A DNA stretch of 64,000 nucleotides from Brachycybe producta (lineage: Eukaryota; Arthropoda; Diplopoda; Playtdesmida; Andrognathidae): assembly GCA_036925085.1 (NCBI GenBank), contig JAUPFP010000004.1, forward strand, positions 9,336,938 through 9,400,937, written 5' to 3'. Below the pieces are notes generated by a model that saw only the letters and a list, made by a program, of their open reading frames with translations, made no database searches and was not told the DNA's origin. Positions within the stretch are counted from its first letter, which is position 1; each line of letters begins with the position of its first letter. A program made the translations under genes and the position numbers. This document shows, in pieces, positions 20,713 through 31,585 of the stretch.

Positions 20713-21092
20713 TAGAGGTGGGACGAATCCTAAAAAGGTTCTCGAATCCTTCATATAAGAATTCTCTATTATTCATTAAGAAGATACAAATAAATGAAAT
20801 AATATTAATTATTAAATTATTTATAATAAAAAACAAGTTTAGCACTCAGGGTCACCACAAGGTGATTCATTGGGAATCCGGATACCGCCGAAATTGCCGG
20901 GTTTTTTTATTAGTGAACGCTTTTATTGGACGTCAATCGAGTTAAAACTAATTTTATCAAAGGTTTTAACAGTTTTTTAGGTTAGGATTCGAAAGATTCG
21001 AAAAACGATAACAGCGGCAAAAATTGAAGTTTTCGTATCTCGAATATTTTTCAAAGTTTGCGGGATTCGAGGATTCGAATGTCAGATCCGTA
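20713..21092. mobile_element. hAT-like family copy, nearly full length
   Basis: Left end TAGAGGTGGGACGAATCCTA, interior with GATACCGCCGAAATTG and GTGAACGCTTTTATTGGACG, right end GAATGTCAGATCCGTA. No open frame for a transposase remains. Confidence 0.75.
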
Positions 21093-21388
21093 ATTTTGAG
21101 TAAAACGTAGTCAACATTGGGATATTGCCTTTTGTTAGCGTGGGGTTGCATTTAATCCCCCCCAAGTATTTCATCAAATACATCGCATTATTTGGTAACA
21201 CGGTCTGGTCGTGGTCACCGGATATTTTTCTATGGAAAACCGTGATATAAGTGTTGTCGCCAGTGTTAATGCCGACTTCTTAAAATACATGGAATTTCAA
21301 GTGGAAGTTTATAGTACGATATTTGACCAGTCAACCAGACCCCCCCCCACCTTGACTGCACAATAGGAATCGACCCTAAGTAATTTGA
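21093..21388. other. No recognised feature
   Basis: Short unassigned stretch with C runs at 21150 and 21341. No coding signal. Confidence 0.3.
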
Positions 21389-21558
21389 CAGTGCCGGATT
21401 AAACCCTGTGGAGGCCCCTAGGCAGTCGAAATCTCTGGGCCCCGCAACAAAACTTTAAACATTAATTTAATGTAAAGTTTTTTTCTATCGCAAGGCCCCT
21501 AAAAAGTGTGGGGACCATAGACCGGTGCCTACTCGGCCTATTTGGTATTCCGGCACTG
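21389..21558. mobile_element. Small hAT-like element, CAGTGCCGGATT ends
   Basis: 170 bp with inverted ends CAGTGCCGGATTAAACC and GGTATTCCGGCACTG and an interior rich in GGCCCC words. CAGTG-type ends are typical of hAT non-autonomous elements. I could not match 8 bp flanks. Confidence 0.6.
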
Positions 21559-21641
21559 GTCTTAGACCATGTAGGAGGTCCTAAGTCACCGTCATGTACA
21601 TCGTCCCATCCCCAATGGCTATTTTTAGAGCAAGATTCACT

Positions 21642-21848
21642 ACAGGCAATTAGAAATCGGGACATACATGAGTTGGCTACGCCCTTTTTATGACGACTGG
21701 CAACTTCTAATTGGTTTGTTGTGTGGTTCGACGTTGAAAAGGGCGGAGCGATGTGACGTTAGACTACATAATCAACCAATTAGAAGTTGCCAGTCGTCAT
21801 AAAAAGGGCGGAGCCAACTTCTGTTTGTCCCGATGTCTAATTGCCTGT
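21642..21848. mobile_element. Palindromic MITE with exact 9 bp target duplication
   Basis: 207 bp with ends ACAGGCAATTAGAAATCGGG and CCCGATGTCTAATTGCCTGT. Flanks AGATTCACT (21633-21641 and 21849-21857) are identical. Internal arms ATGACGACTGGCAACTTCTA and its inverse are nearly perfect. Confidence 0.9.
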
Positions 21849-21852
21849 AGAT

Positions 21853-22010
21853 TCACTAGCGTTTGAGCAGTCTAACATGCAGTGAGCATGCGCATTGCCG
21901 TTTATTGATTTACGTAGGAAAGTGATTGCAGATTTGCGTTAGCAGTGCCATCTAGTGATCGCCAATGGAAACTGCCGATGAGACGTTCACTATAGGAGCC
22001 ATAGGAAGTC
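21853..22010. repeat. Half copy of the 27873-28075 foldback
   Basis: GAGCATGCGCATTGCCGTTTA, GGAAAGTGATTGCAGATTTG, TAGCAGTGCCATCTAGTGAT and AACTGCCGATGAG correspond to one arm and the centre of the foldback at 27873-28075. Confidence 0.6.
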
Positions 22011-22109
22011 GCCAAAAATTAATGAAATAAAATTAAATTAAAATTAATGAATAACAATTTGGCGCCTGCGGTGCGCGAACCCAAATAAAAATCCCCCCCC
22101 CCCAATAAA

Positions 22110-22345
22110 AAGAATTTTTCTAATTTGTGCTGGTTTTTCAGCATGTGTGATTCTGCCCCTTAGACCTTTGCAGAATACATTGTGCGAGTGCAGCGAGCAA
22201 CAAAAGTTTCATAATTTCTTCTAGGGTTCCCTTTTATTTTTATGTTCTGCGTTTTAGACAGACCCCTTTACAATCCCTACAGGATGTTTGTTGGTGCCGA
22301 TTCCCCAAAAAGTGCCGCCCCTCACCCCACCCTCGCTACGCCAAT
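22110..22345. mobile_element. hAT-like remnant ending CGCTACGCCAATG
   Basis: Shares GCAGAATACATTG, GCGAGCAACAAAAGTTTCAT and TTGGTGCCG with 8240-8390 and ends in the complement of CAGTGGCGTAGC. The upstream GGTTTTTCAGCATGTGTGATT also occurs at 34020-34045. Confidence 0.65.
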
Positions 22346-22526
22346 GGACCAAATTTACATATTGATCGATTAAGTATTGCATTTTAGAAGATGCCTTTTT
22401 CGCTGATTTTGATTCGTCATTGTAACTAACTGCAATGTAACCTACTATAAATGCCTCAATTATATTTGTAAATCGTATAAAAAGATGTGAAGTTGCAAAC
22501 ACGACCATCTTTTTTTTTTTTCGCGA

Positions 22527-23012
22527 AAATGCCATTAATTTTTAAACCGTCTAGGCAGTTTATGAAATTCAAAATTTTAGAATAGGCCTATGACTACGAG
22601 ATCCATTAACATAAAAGTGATTTCGAAATGTTAAGATTATGGATGGGACCCTCGAATCCCGCGAATCTTGAAAAATATTCGAGATTCGAAAACTCGAATT
22701 TCGTCTTTCGAATCTTAACCTAAAAAAAACTTAAAAACTTTGGTAAAATTAGTTTTAACTCCATTGACGTCCAATAAAAGCGTTCACTAACAAAAAACAA
22801 CCGGTGATTGTTGCGATTTCGGTGGTTGTTGCGATTTTGGTGGTATCCGGATCACCAATGGGGTGACCTTGTGCCGACTCTTGAGTGCCACACTTGTTTT
22901 TTTATTATTAATAATTTAATATTTTATTTATTTGTATCTTCTTAATGATTAATATAGGATTCTCATATAAAGGATTTGAGGGATTCGGGAACCTTTTAGG
23001 ATTCGTCTATAC
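22527..23012. mobile_element. hAT-like copy plus flank, inverted duplicate of 16487-16832
   Basis: The flank CCATTAATTTTTAAACCGTC then TTAAGATTATGGATGGGACC leads into the element. The far end is near 23010 (CTTTTAGGATTCGTCTA). Relative to the partner copy it has an extra ~18 bp ACCACCAAAATCGCAACA-type duplication at 22810-22850. Confidence 0.75.
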
Positions 23013-23430
23013 TGAAAGATTGTATATTTATGTTAATTTAAAGATGGCTGCCATTCTTAAACTTAATGCTAATTTGAAGATTCCCCCACCAGTTTGCTCT
23101 TTTGTTCCAATATGGTGGTGAATCGGTGATCCAGCAGCTGTTCTTAACTTTGGTAACCTAGCTTTATGAAGTGTAACTCGCTCATACAGCTAGATAACCA
23201 AAGAGAAAAGCAGCGCTATGAAATCTTGCGATGACATTTGACTGGAACAAACCTGAAATGAGACAAAGACAATTATTATTATATTTTGTTAATTTAATAT
23301 TATTAGTTTACACTATAGAAATAGACATGGAGGGATTTCAATTAAGCCTATACAAAAACAAACTTTGGGACAACATACCGGAATAAAGATTTCCAACTGA
23401 TCTACCAGAAAACACTAGAGAAAAATCGCA
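23013..23430. other. Unassigned stretch
   Basis: Includes AAGATGGCTGCCATTC at 23041. No gene or repeat family identified. Confidence 0.3.
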
Positions 23431-23690
23431 AAAGTCATTAAAAAAAAGTCGACTTTTTATAAAACTCGACTTTTTATAAAACTCGACATGTCGACTTTGA
23501 ATCTGTTTTATTCAGCCATGTTAATTATGCCATGTTGTGCGCACCATACTCACATACTTAAGTTATTGCTGCTACAAGAAGGCGCTTGCAATAATTTAAA
23601 GTTATTAGAGTATGGTGCGCGCAACATGGCATAATTAACATAGCCGAATAAAAGATTAAAAGTCGAGTTTTATAAAAGGATTCATGTCGA
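23431..23690. repeat. Palindrome with TGTGCGCACCATACTC core
   Basis: Arms TCTGTTTTATTCAGCCATGT...ATGCCATGTTGTGCG and CGCGCAACATGGCATAATTA...CGAATAAAAGATT face each other around a GAAGGCGCTTGCAATAATTT core. The same palindrome is at 32330-32510 and 34960-35125, each time bordering GTCGAC-rich tandem DNA. Confidence 0.8.
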
Positions 23691-23990
23691 TGTGCCGAAA
23701 TTGTGGAAAACGTCGACATGCCGAGATTCTGGAAAACGTCGACATGCCGAGATTCTGGAAAACGTCGACATGCCGAGATTCTGGAAAACGTCGACATGCC
23801 GAGATTCTGGAAAACGTCGACATGCCGAGATTCCGGAAAACGTCGACATGCCGAGATTCTGGAAAACGTCGACATGCCGAGATTCTGGAAAACGTCGACA
23901 TGCCGAGATTCTGGAAAACGTCGACATGTCGAGATTCTGGAAAACGTCGACATGTCGAGATTCTGGAAAACGTCGACATGTCGAGATTAA
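23691..23990. repeat. 26 bp minisatellite, about 11 copies
   Basis: The unit is CGTCGACATGCCGAGATTCTGGAAAA. The last three copies have TGTCGAG instead of TGCCGAG and one has TTCCGG. Because 26 is not a multiple of 3 and the unit lacks stops, open frames run through on both strands; they are artefacts. Confidence 0.95.
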
Positions 23991-24744
23991 GAAAAAAATT
24001 GCAAAAGTCCTCCCTACATATAGCCTAGTTTACACCTCTTTGTTTAATTTAGTTCCTTTCCTTTCGTGCAAGTTGCACGACGGGTTTACTAGTTATTAAT
24101 TTAATTGTCATTTTACTGGTTGGACAAATTAAAATATACAGAAGAAGGTGTACATCAGTTGTATAAGGCAATGGTAAAGCTAGCCATGAGACGCGATCTT
24201 ACAAACAAGCTGACAGTCTTGTACACAAAAACGGCCTGTCATTAAAGTGAATTATGCTTCTGTCTCACAGACCTGTCCGCATACCCCCCTAGGCCTACAT
24301 TATGAGAAAAAACGTGCAATGCGGGTCTGCGGGAGACTTGTGTCTGCAGACATCCTTTAGTCTTAGTACGCGGACTACTTCATAGTGATGCGCCATTAAA
24401 ATGTTTCATGTGACATGAGGTTGAAATATTTAATAAAAATGTGAAATTTATTTTTTAAAAAACTTGTTTCCAAATACTGAAACCATAAACGAAAAAAAAT
24501 GGCGATTGTAATTGGTTCCTAGGAGTATTTTTAAACATGTTTAATTTTACCATTTGTGTCATTTTTATGTCCATTTTTTGTTCGAAGTTTTTGGAATCTG
24601 TTTCATTTTCTTCAGTCATTTTTGAATAAATGAAATTTTTCTTAATGTTTTAAACTCTATGTCTAATTATTATACCAATCATTAATTAGTCACATTATGT
24701 GAGAAATAATCATATATACCAATAGTATATAAAGTTAACATTCA
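23991..24744. other. No recognised feature
   Basis: AT-rich single-copy-looking sequence between two minisatellites. No splice-bounded exon or known repeat found. Confidence 0.3.
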
Positions 24745-25605
24745 TAAATTTCATGAAATATTTCGACAAAATAAAATCTCACGAAAATATTTCGACAAAA
24801 TAAAATGTCGCGAAAATATTTCGACAAAATAAAATGTCGCGAAAATATTTCGACAAAGTAAAATGTCGCGAAAATATTTCGACAAAGTAAAATGTCGCGA
24901 AAATATTTCGACAAAGTAAAATGTCGCGAAAATCTTTCGACAAAGTAAAATGTCGCGAAAATCTTTCGACAAAGTAAAATGTCGCAAAAATCTTTCGACA
25001 AAGTAAAATGTCGCGAAAATCTTTCGACAAAGTAAAATGTCGCGAAAATCTTTCGACAAAGTAAAATGTCGCGAAAATATTTCGACAAAGTAAAATGTCG
25101 CGAAAATATGTCGACAAAGTAAAATGTCGCGAAAATATGTCGACAAAGTAAAATGTCGCGAAAATATGTCGACAAAGTAAAATGTCGCGAAAATATTTCG
25201 ACAAAGTAAAATGTCGCGAAAATATTTCGACAAAGTAAAATGTCGCGAAAATATGTCGACAAAGTAAAATGTCGCGAAAATATTTCGACAAAGTAAAATG
25301 TCGCGAAAATATTTCGACAAAGTAAAATGTCGCGAAAATATTTCGACAAAGTAAAATGTCGCGAAAATATTTCGACAAAGTAAAATGTCGCGAAAATATT
25401 TCGACAAAGTAAAATGTCGCGAAAATATTTCGACAAAGTAAAATGTCGCGAAAATATTTCGACAAAGTAAAATGTCGCGAAAATATTTCGACAAAGTAAA
25501 ATGTCGCGAAAATATTTCGACAAAGTAAAATGTCGCGAAAATATTTCGACAAAGTAAAATGTCGCGAAAATATTTCCACAAAGTAAAATGTCGCGAAATA
25601 GCACA
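24745..25605. repeat. 29 bp minisatellite, about 29 copies
   Basis: The unit is ATTTCGACAAAGTAAAATGTCGCGAAAAT. Variant blocks are ordered: ACAAAATAAAA at the left edge, CTTTCGAC in 24930-25070, ATGTCGAC at 25105-25170 and 25250, and the basal ATTTCGAC elsewhere. That order implies stepwise local amplification. Stop-free in all three - strand frames, giving spurious frames up to about 326 residues. Confidence 0.95.
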
Positions 25606-25825
25606 ACTGTAGAGTGGTCAGGTTCAACCGCAAAGTGTCCACAAGTGGCTCATCTTTGATTGCTTTGTATTGATATAGTAAGACGCCGGAACTTTGCACA
25701 CTTGTGGTTTTCAAACGACCACCTGCGGTGAGACTGCAATCCACATAAACGACACACACGGACTACATTTTGCAGTCGAACTCGAACCACTAAAAAAGTG
25801 GTTCGTGTGCCAAGGCACTCACGAC

Positions 25826-26013
25826 ACAGGCAAGTTCTGCTCAGCACTAAAGTTTCGTTTGCCCTGCCCCTTTATGAACGCGTCATTAATTTCTAATTAG
25901 TTTGATTTCTAATTAGTCCCCACCGGGACCTTTTTATGAGGGACGGCAGTTTCTAATTGGTTGATATTTGGTGTGACGCTCATAAAAGGTGCTGGGCAGA
26001 AGTGCCTGCTGTA
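25826..26013. mobile_element. Palindromic ACAGGCAA MITE, decayed
   Basis: Left end ACAGGCAAGTTCTGCTCAGCA, right end GTGCTGGGCAGAAGTGCCTGCTGT. Flanks ACTCACGAC and ACTCGGAC are similar, consistent with a decayed 9 bp duplication. Confidence 0.65.
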
Positions 26014-26990
26014 CTCGGACTGCTTCCTTTTATGGTGCTAATGTAACCATGACATTTTATTTTTGTTTCCTTTATGCCACATTGTCTATTCATACTTATT
26101 ATGTAGGCTTATGTGTGTTTGTCTACCTTGAATAATGAGGGTTGAGGCTGTGGTGCGTGGGTGGACCGGGACAATCGAATATTTCCCTCTTTCTCAACTA
26201 GCACTCTGCAAACAATTCACATGTAGATGGTTCATAAGGGGGGGGGGGGGAGGGTGGTTCTTTCTTCAGGCGGTTCGTTTCCTCGCAAACCCCTTTTTAT
26301 GTGTCATTTCTCCCCTGTATTTTAAAGAAACTGAATGATTTGCTAAAAGTCGATATTCAATAATTTCAGAAAAGAAACGAATTATGCACCAAAAAAATGA
26401 GATACAATTCCAAACATACAAGTTGGTGTATTCTAAGGCTGTATTATAATTTATTGAAGTCTCTACAGGGGTTTCAGTTTTATTTCAAAACAAGTTTCTT
26501 GATTATTTAAAGCAAGATTTAAGGAATTACGAAGAAGCCTGTCTTAAAAAGGCTAAAAAAAAGAGAGGGAGGGAGAGGAATGAGAGATTCTTGGCCTTCT
26601 TTAAAAACAGCTTCTTAAAAAGTACGAATAGGAATTTCCTATTTTCTCAGGTCAAAAGCACAGAAAGTTAATGACATTGAAAACTTTTTTTTGAACTATT
26701 ATCATCAGCTAACTAAAATTTAGATTTTTTTATAGCTTATGGTGTGGTTTGTTTTTATTTAAATTAAAAGCAAAACGATTGTTTTAAGAATTTTTTTCCT
26801 TTTCGAAATTTAGGGAAATTATGATTTCTTGAGACTTTTTGAATGACCCTAATGAATAATAAATTATTAAAATCACAATTGGTAACAGTGATGGATGGTT
26901 ATACGACAATGAAATGCTCTTCCTAAATAGGCTATTGATGACGTCATTAATGAATTCTGGGTTTAAATTTGTTTATAGTAAATATATATT
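26014..26990. other. Unassigned AT-rich stretch
   Basis: G run at 26240-26250. No gene, splice-bounded exon or known repeat identified. Confidence 0.3.
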
Positions 26991-27063
26991 GACAATGCAT
27001 CTTGCAGCACTTGGATCTTAAGATCCCTCTGCCATAGGCCAACCGGCTGCTTACAGAGTATTT
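26991..27063 (-). repeat. CR1-like LINE 3' tail, severely truncated
   Basis: GACAATGCATCTTGCAGCAC, TTGGATCTTAAGATCCCTC and TGCCATAGGCCAACCGGCTGC match the 3' UTR tails at 38452-38507 and the inverse at 52047-52120. Only the last ~70 bp of the element were inserted. Confidence 0.65.
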
Positions 27064-27872
27064 TTTTGTAATTCTAATGACGTCAAATGTTGTAAAGGTG
27101 AGAATTAAAAACAGGATTTTTTTTATCCATTAAACTTGTCTCTAAAATGAAAAAGTTAGCATCCACCACCAAGAGAGGCGCTGCTGCATCTATCTATTGT
27201 TTTAATTGTGATTTCATAATTTAATTAACCAGGAAATCTTAATCACGCTACTAATTATTATTAGAACTTTATAATCGTAATTAAACATCTACATGTTTTT
27301 TTAAAGGGAGGATATTACTTGAAGGTAATGAACTTATTTGATTGTAATATTGTTTGTAAATATCAGAGGCGCTGTAAAATGATTGGCAAAGTTGACACTA
27401 GTTGTAGTTAGCATTAGAAAATTTTGATGAATTCCCACGACGCATGCGCATTGCATCTAATCGTTTTACATAGGAAAGTACAATTGTAAATTATACTTAT
27501 TAGCGGCGCCATCTTTCTTTTTTCTTCGGGTTTTTTCTTCAAATTTCTCAATCATTTCTGGGTTAAATTAATGTATTTTAATTGTAGTTTTATAGAAAAA
27601 TAGCGCTGTTTCGATGTAAATATTGATGAGAAACGGCAATTTATCGTCTAGCTAAATTGGTAGAGCAAGTGTGGTTTTCTCACTTCAATTGGCCTAACAT
27701 AATGAACCAAACCAATACTAGTGAATAGGCGGGGGCCACCGTCCACGTTTGTTCTGTTATTAGTCACCTAGTCGAATTTCTTTTCTCCTAACAATAAAAA
27801 TGCATTAATACATATTCTTCATAGTAAACACTTGTTTTTTAACAGTTAAAATTTTCACAGAGTGCAAATTGT
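27064..27872. other. Unassigned region with related partial repeat
   Basis: 27380-27515 (GACGCATGCGCATTGCATC, TACATAGGAAAGTACAATTG, GCGGCGCCATCTTTC) is a diverged half of the foldback at 27873-28075. The rest is unassigned. Confidence 0.4.
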
Positions 27873-28075
27873 ACTAGCGGTTAGCCCATTAGTATTAGCA
27901 GAGCGCATGCGTATTGCCATCTTATCGTTTTATATAGGAAAACCTACTCATCGGCAGTTTCCATTGGTGATCAATAGATGGCGCTGCTAACGCAAATCTG
28001 CAATCACTTTCCTATATAAAACGATAAGATGGCAATGCGCATGCTCTCTGCTAATACTAATGGGCTGACGCTAGT
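27873..28075. repeat. 203 bp foldback with GCATGCGC and TATATAGGAAA arms
   Basis: Arms ACTAGCGGTTAGCCCATTAG...GCCATCTTATCGTTTTATAT and their inverse ending CGCTAGT pair over about 85 bp around a centre TTGGTGATCAATAGATGGCG. Partial relatives at 21853 and 27380. Confidence 0.8.
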
Positions 28076-28959
28076 CAAATTTTCGCCACAGTGCGCAATG
28101 CACATGTGCAAAGTTTTATAATGCTAGTAAGTTGTGACTTAAGAAAATTATCATTTCTTAACCATAAATAGGTTAGATTAGAAAGAAAAAAAAATAATGT
28201 CACATATTTTTGCATTGACCTCACTTTTTCAAGGGTCGTTCAACTTTTTAAGTCATGCAACATTTTGTATTTTTTTTTTAAAAAAAAATCATTAATTCTC
28301 TTTCGCGTCGATTTTATTACATCATAAACAAATAGAAAAACAGCAACCCCCCCCCCCCCCCCCACACACACACACAAAAAAAAGATACAAATAAAGAAGT
28401 TTTGTGTCTGTGTGTAACCACAGGACCACAGCCATAAAATTTTCTAATGCAGATAATGAATGACCACTGATCGAATTTACTTTTTTTAAAAAAAAAACGA
28501 ATTTTTGTTTTATTGGTCACTTTTTTTACATTTGGTTTGTTGACCAATAAGAAAAAAAAACATAAAAATTGTTGTATAAAATCTCAGCCTTGAAAGTTTG
28601 CACATCCAATCTGTAGGCGTTGACCTTTTGTAAGATAGATTAGACATGTAAACCAGGTAGAAAAATCTGGTATTAGGGGGAGGGGGGGGGTTTGTAGTAG
28701 ATGGGGAGGAAGGTGGTAGCGGGTAGAGAGTGGGGAAGTCGTTTTTTTTTTAAAAAATAAAAGAGAAATAAAGTGCCGACCCACAGGAATGCAGAAGAAC
28801 AAAAGTTTTTCCCTATTTATTTATTGACTTGCTTGTCTGGTGGCCATTATCTTAGCTAGCCTCACAGCTTAACATCTAAATTTCTATTTCCCTGTGGCGA
28901 CATTATTTTGGAGAAACACAAAATGGGGGTTGATTTGAGAGAGTGGAGAGTTCGGGGGA
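28076..28959. other. Unassigned stretch
   Basis: Contains a C run followed by CA repeat (28348-28377) and G-rich tracts (28675-28690). No gene recognised. Confidence 0.3.
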
Positions 28960-29405
28960 ACCGCGGTTTTTCGGGTTCTATTTTTGAAAACTGCGGTTTT
29001 TCTGGTTCCATTTTTGAAAACTGCGGTTTTTCTGGTTCCATTTTTGAAAACTGCGGTTTTTCTGGTTACATTTTTGAAAACTGCGGTTTTTTCGGGTTCC
29101 ATTTTTGAAAACTGCGGTTTTTCGGGTGCCATTTTTGAAAACCGCGGTTTTTCGGGATTCCATTTTTGAAAACTGCGGTTTTTTCGGGTTCCATTTTTGA
29201 AAACTGGCGGTTTTTCGGGTTCCATTTTTGAAAACTGCGGTTTTTCGGGTTCCATTTTTGAAAACTGCGGTTTTTCGGGTTCCATTTTTGAAAACCGCGG
29301 TTTTTCGGGTTCCATTTTTGAAAACTGCGGTTTTTCGGGTTCCATTTTTGAAAACCGCGGTTTTTCGGGTTCCATTTTTGAAAACCGCGGTTTTTCGGGG
29401 GGGGG
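28960..29405. repeat. 30 bp minisatellite, about 15 copies
   Basis: The unit is CGGTTTTTCGGGTTCCATTTTTGAAAACTG, with TCTGG versus TCGGG variants grouped at the left and CCGCGG variants grouped at the right; one or two copies have an extra base. Translations such as PEKPRFSKME repeats on the - strand come from the 3n period and are not credible proteins. Confidence 0.95.
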
Positions 29406-29814
29406 GGGTGTATTTTTTTTTTTCTTAAATTTTAAAATTTTTGATAAAAACAATCAATCATATCGAACAAATTTTTTATTATGTTTTTGAAGTAGTTATA
29501 ATTTCTGTAGATAATTAACCTTTTTAGGAAAACGCAAGAGAATTTACTGATTTATCAGATAATCGTGAATTGTTTGTCAACTTAAGATTACTGGTAGAAT
29601 TATGTAAAAATTTCGAATTGAAAAAAAATATAAGCTTGCAAAAGAAAATTAAGTGTTACGTTAAGGTGATGTTAATCTAATGATAAATCTCATTTAAATA
29701 ATTCAAACAATAGTTCTTTCCAGATTGTTTATTTACAAAAATTTAGAATTTTGTCAATCCCTGTGACGTCACAAGCTTCTTCTAAAGCACCCGGAAACAT
29801 TGTCGCCTGCAATG
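29406..29814. other. Unassigned stretch
   Basis: G run and T run just after the array, then AT-rich sequence with no recognised gene. Confidence 0.3.
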
Positions 29815-30352
29815 TTTCCTGACGACTAAATATTGTCAAGATTTATCCAACGGTTGCCAAAACGATTTTTAAAATTTAAAAATAAGTCATTAATATAATT
29901 AAAAATCAATTAACTTCATATAAATGAACTTTATCAGATAGATGCGCCACCAAACAACAGACATTGGCAATAATAAAAACTCCAAAGTATAAAGTATGTT
30001 GTCAACTCACATTACTTTTAATTCCCTATTCAAATACATGTATTTCCTATTCATTTCAAAGTACTTTGGATTTAATAATTTAATTATCCCCACGTGCCAC
30101 GTGGCTCTCGAGTTGATGTGAAAGTTGTATTGAGTTGAATATGAATAGGGAATACGTGTATTTAATTAAGGAATTATGGAAATGTGAGGTGACAACATTT
30201 GCCACTAAATTGAGGGGTAGAATTTTCGTTTTTTTAGAAATTTAAAATGGCGTTTTTTGGTGATTCATAAAAGTCACTTCATTTTTAAGTTTTTTTATGA
30301 TTTAATTTAAATTTTAAAAATCGTTTTGACAATCTTGACAATATTTTGACAA
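29815..30352. repeat. Foldback of about 540 bp
   Basis: Outer arms AATATTGTCAAGATTTATCC...AAACGATTTTTAAAATTTAA and TTAAATTTTAAAAATCGTTT...CAATCTTGACAATATT. Inner arms ATGTTGTCAACTCACATT...TTCCCTATTC and GAATAGGGAA...AATGTGAGGTGACAACAT. Family otherwise unseen in this window. Confidence 0.7.
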
Positions 30353-30526
30353 GAAATTTCTGGAGGTAATGGTTTCTTTAAGGGGAATATACAAGTATTA
30401 ATTCCCCTTGTCATTTTTAATATGTTTAAAAAAACAGAAAATCTAATAAATTATAATTAAAATATAATTATTTTATTACTTTCTATGGTGCATTTATAAC
30501 CATTGTCTTCATTAAAGTAATAAAAC

Positions 30527-30952
30527 TTGGGGTATGACATTCGAATCCTCGAATCCCGCGAATCTTGAAAAATATTCGAGATTCGAAAACCTCGAATCTT
30601 CACGCTTTTTTTTTTTTTTTCATCTTTCGAATTTTTAGAATCCTAACCTAAAAACTTTGGTAAAATTAGTTTTAACTCCATTGACGTCCAATAGAAGGGT
30701 TCACCAACACATAAAACCGGCGTTTGTTGCAATTTCGGTGGTATCCGGATCACGAATATCACCTTATGGCTACTCTTGAGTGCCACACTTATTATTTATT
30801 ATTAATACTTTAATATTATTTCATTTATTTGTATCTTCTTAATGAATGATATAGGATTTTTATATCAAGGATTCGAGAGATTCGAGAACCTTTTAGGATT
30901 CGGATTCCGATTCGAGAAAATTTACGATTCGTCCCACCTCTAAATATAATCA
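30527..30952. mobile_element. hAT-like family copy
   Basis: Left end GGGGTATGACATTCGAATCC, GGTGGTATCCGGATCAC in the middle, right end GATTCGTCCCACCTCTA. Flanks AATAAAAC and AATATAAT match at 6 of 8. This is the best intact example of the ~420 bp form without an array. Confidence 0.8.
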
Positions 30953-31171
30953 TCTTATTGCATACTGATTGGTCAACTAATACTATATTTTGGAGGTTTT
31001 CCTCATTCTTCTACTCTCTAAACGATTGTAGACTTTATAAATTGAATGAAATCTCGAGAAACCGATTGTCTTTTTCTAACCTGTAGTCAGAACCAACATG
31101 GACAGTAAGGGGCCTAATAGATTGTACACACAAGAGTTAAATGAATTTAATTTAAATGTGTTTAAGTCAAT

Positions 31172-31372
31172 AATACGGAACCCAGTTAAGGACATGAAAC
31201 AAATAAAAATTGACTTATATTATTTTAAATTGAAATATTAAATCAATATTTTGTCAATAGTTTATATTTTATATTTAAGTATTAAACTCAATATTTTCAG
31301 ATTATTAACTGAATAAATTGAATTCGACATATTGTTTGTTTGTCCTTCACAGGGCTCTGTAGAACACGTTTA
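31172..31372. mobile_element. TA-flanked MITE, uninterrupted copy
   Basis: Runs from (TA)CGGAACCCAGTTAAGGACAT to TGTCCTTCACAGGGCTCTG(TA). Similarity to 19747-20512 extends into both flanks (TTAAATGTGTTTA left, TAGAACACGTTTATTATTTA right). This is the empty-site reference for the Helitron at 19837. Confidence 0.8.
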
Positions 31373-31585
31373 TTATTTAAATGCATTTAAATTATCAGGT
31401 GTGAACTAGGTATAAAGCATAGAAAAGATAAATTTTTTCAAATGTTCTTGTATGGGACGTTTTTAGTAGAGAAGATTTCATGTTAAGAGGGTGGAAAAAC
31501 AGAGTCATGAAGAGACTCAATAGTATTTTTTTTTTGGATAGCCATGTTGTCGCCACTTTTTTTTAGTAGTTGTATCTTAACCATA

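Noticed and set aside
23691-23990. Possible CRISPR-like array (26 bp units)
   Set aside because: Units are contiguous without spacers, the DNA is eukaryotic and no cas-like gene is present; the same reasoning applies to the 20-42 bp arrays elsewhere.
24735-25759. Open frames of 276-326 codons on the - strand (FATFYFVEIFSRHFTLSKY-type repeats)
   Set aside because: They exist in all three frames because the 29 bp unit lacks stops and is not a multiple of three; no flanking exon signals.
28884-29453. 189-codon - strand frame of EKPRFSKMEP repeats
   Set aside because: Artefact of the 30 bp array, ending in homopolymer runs.
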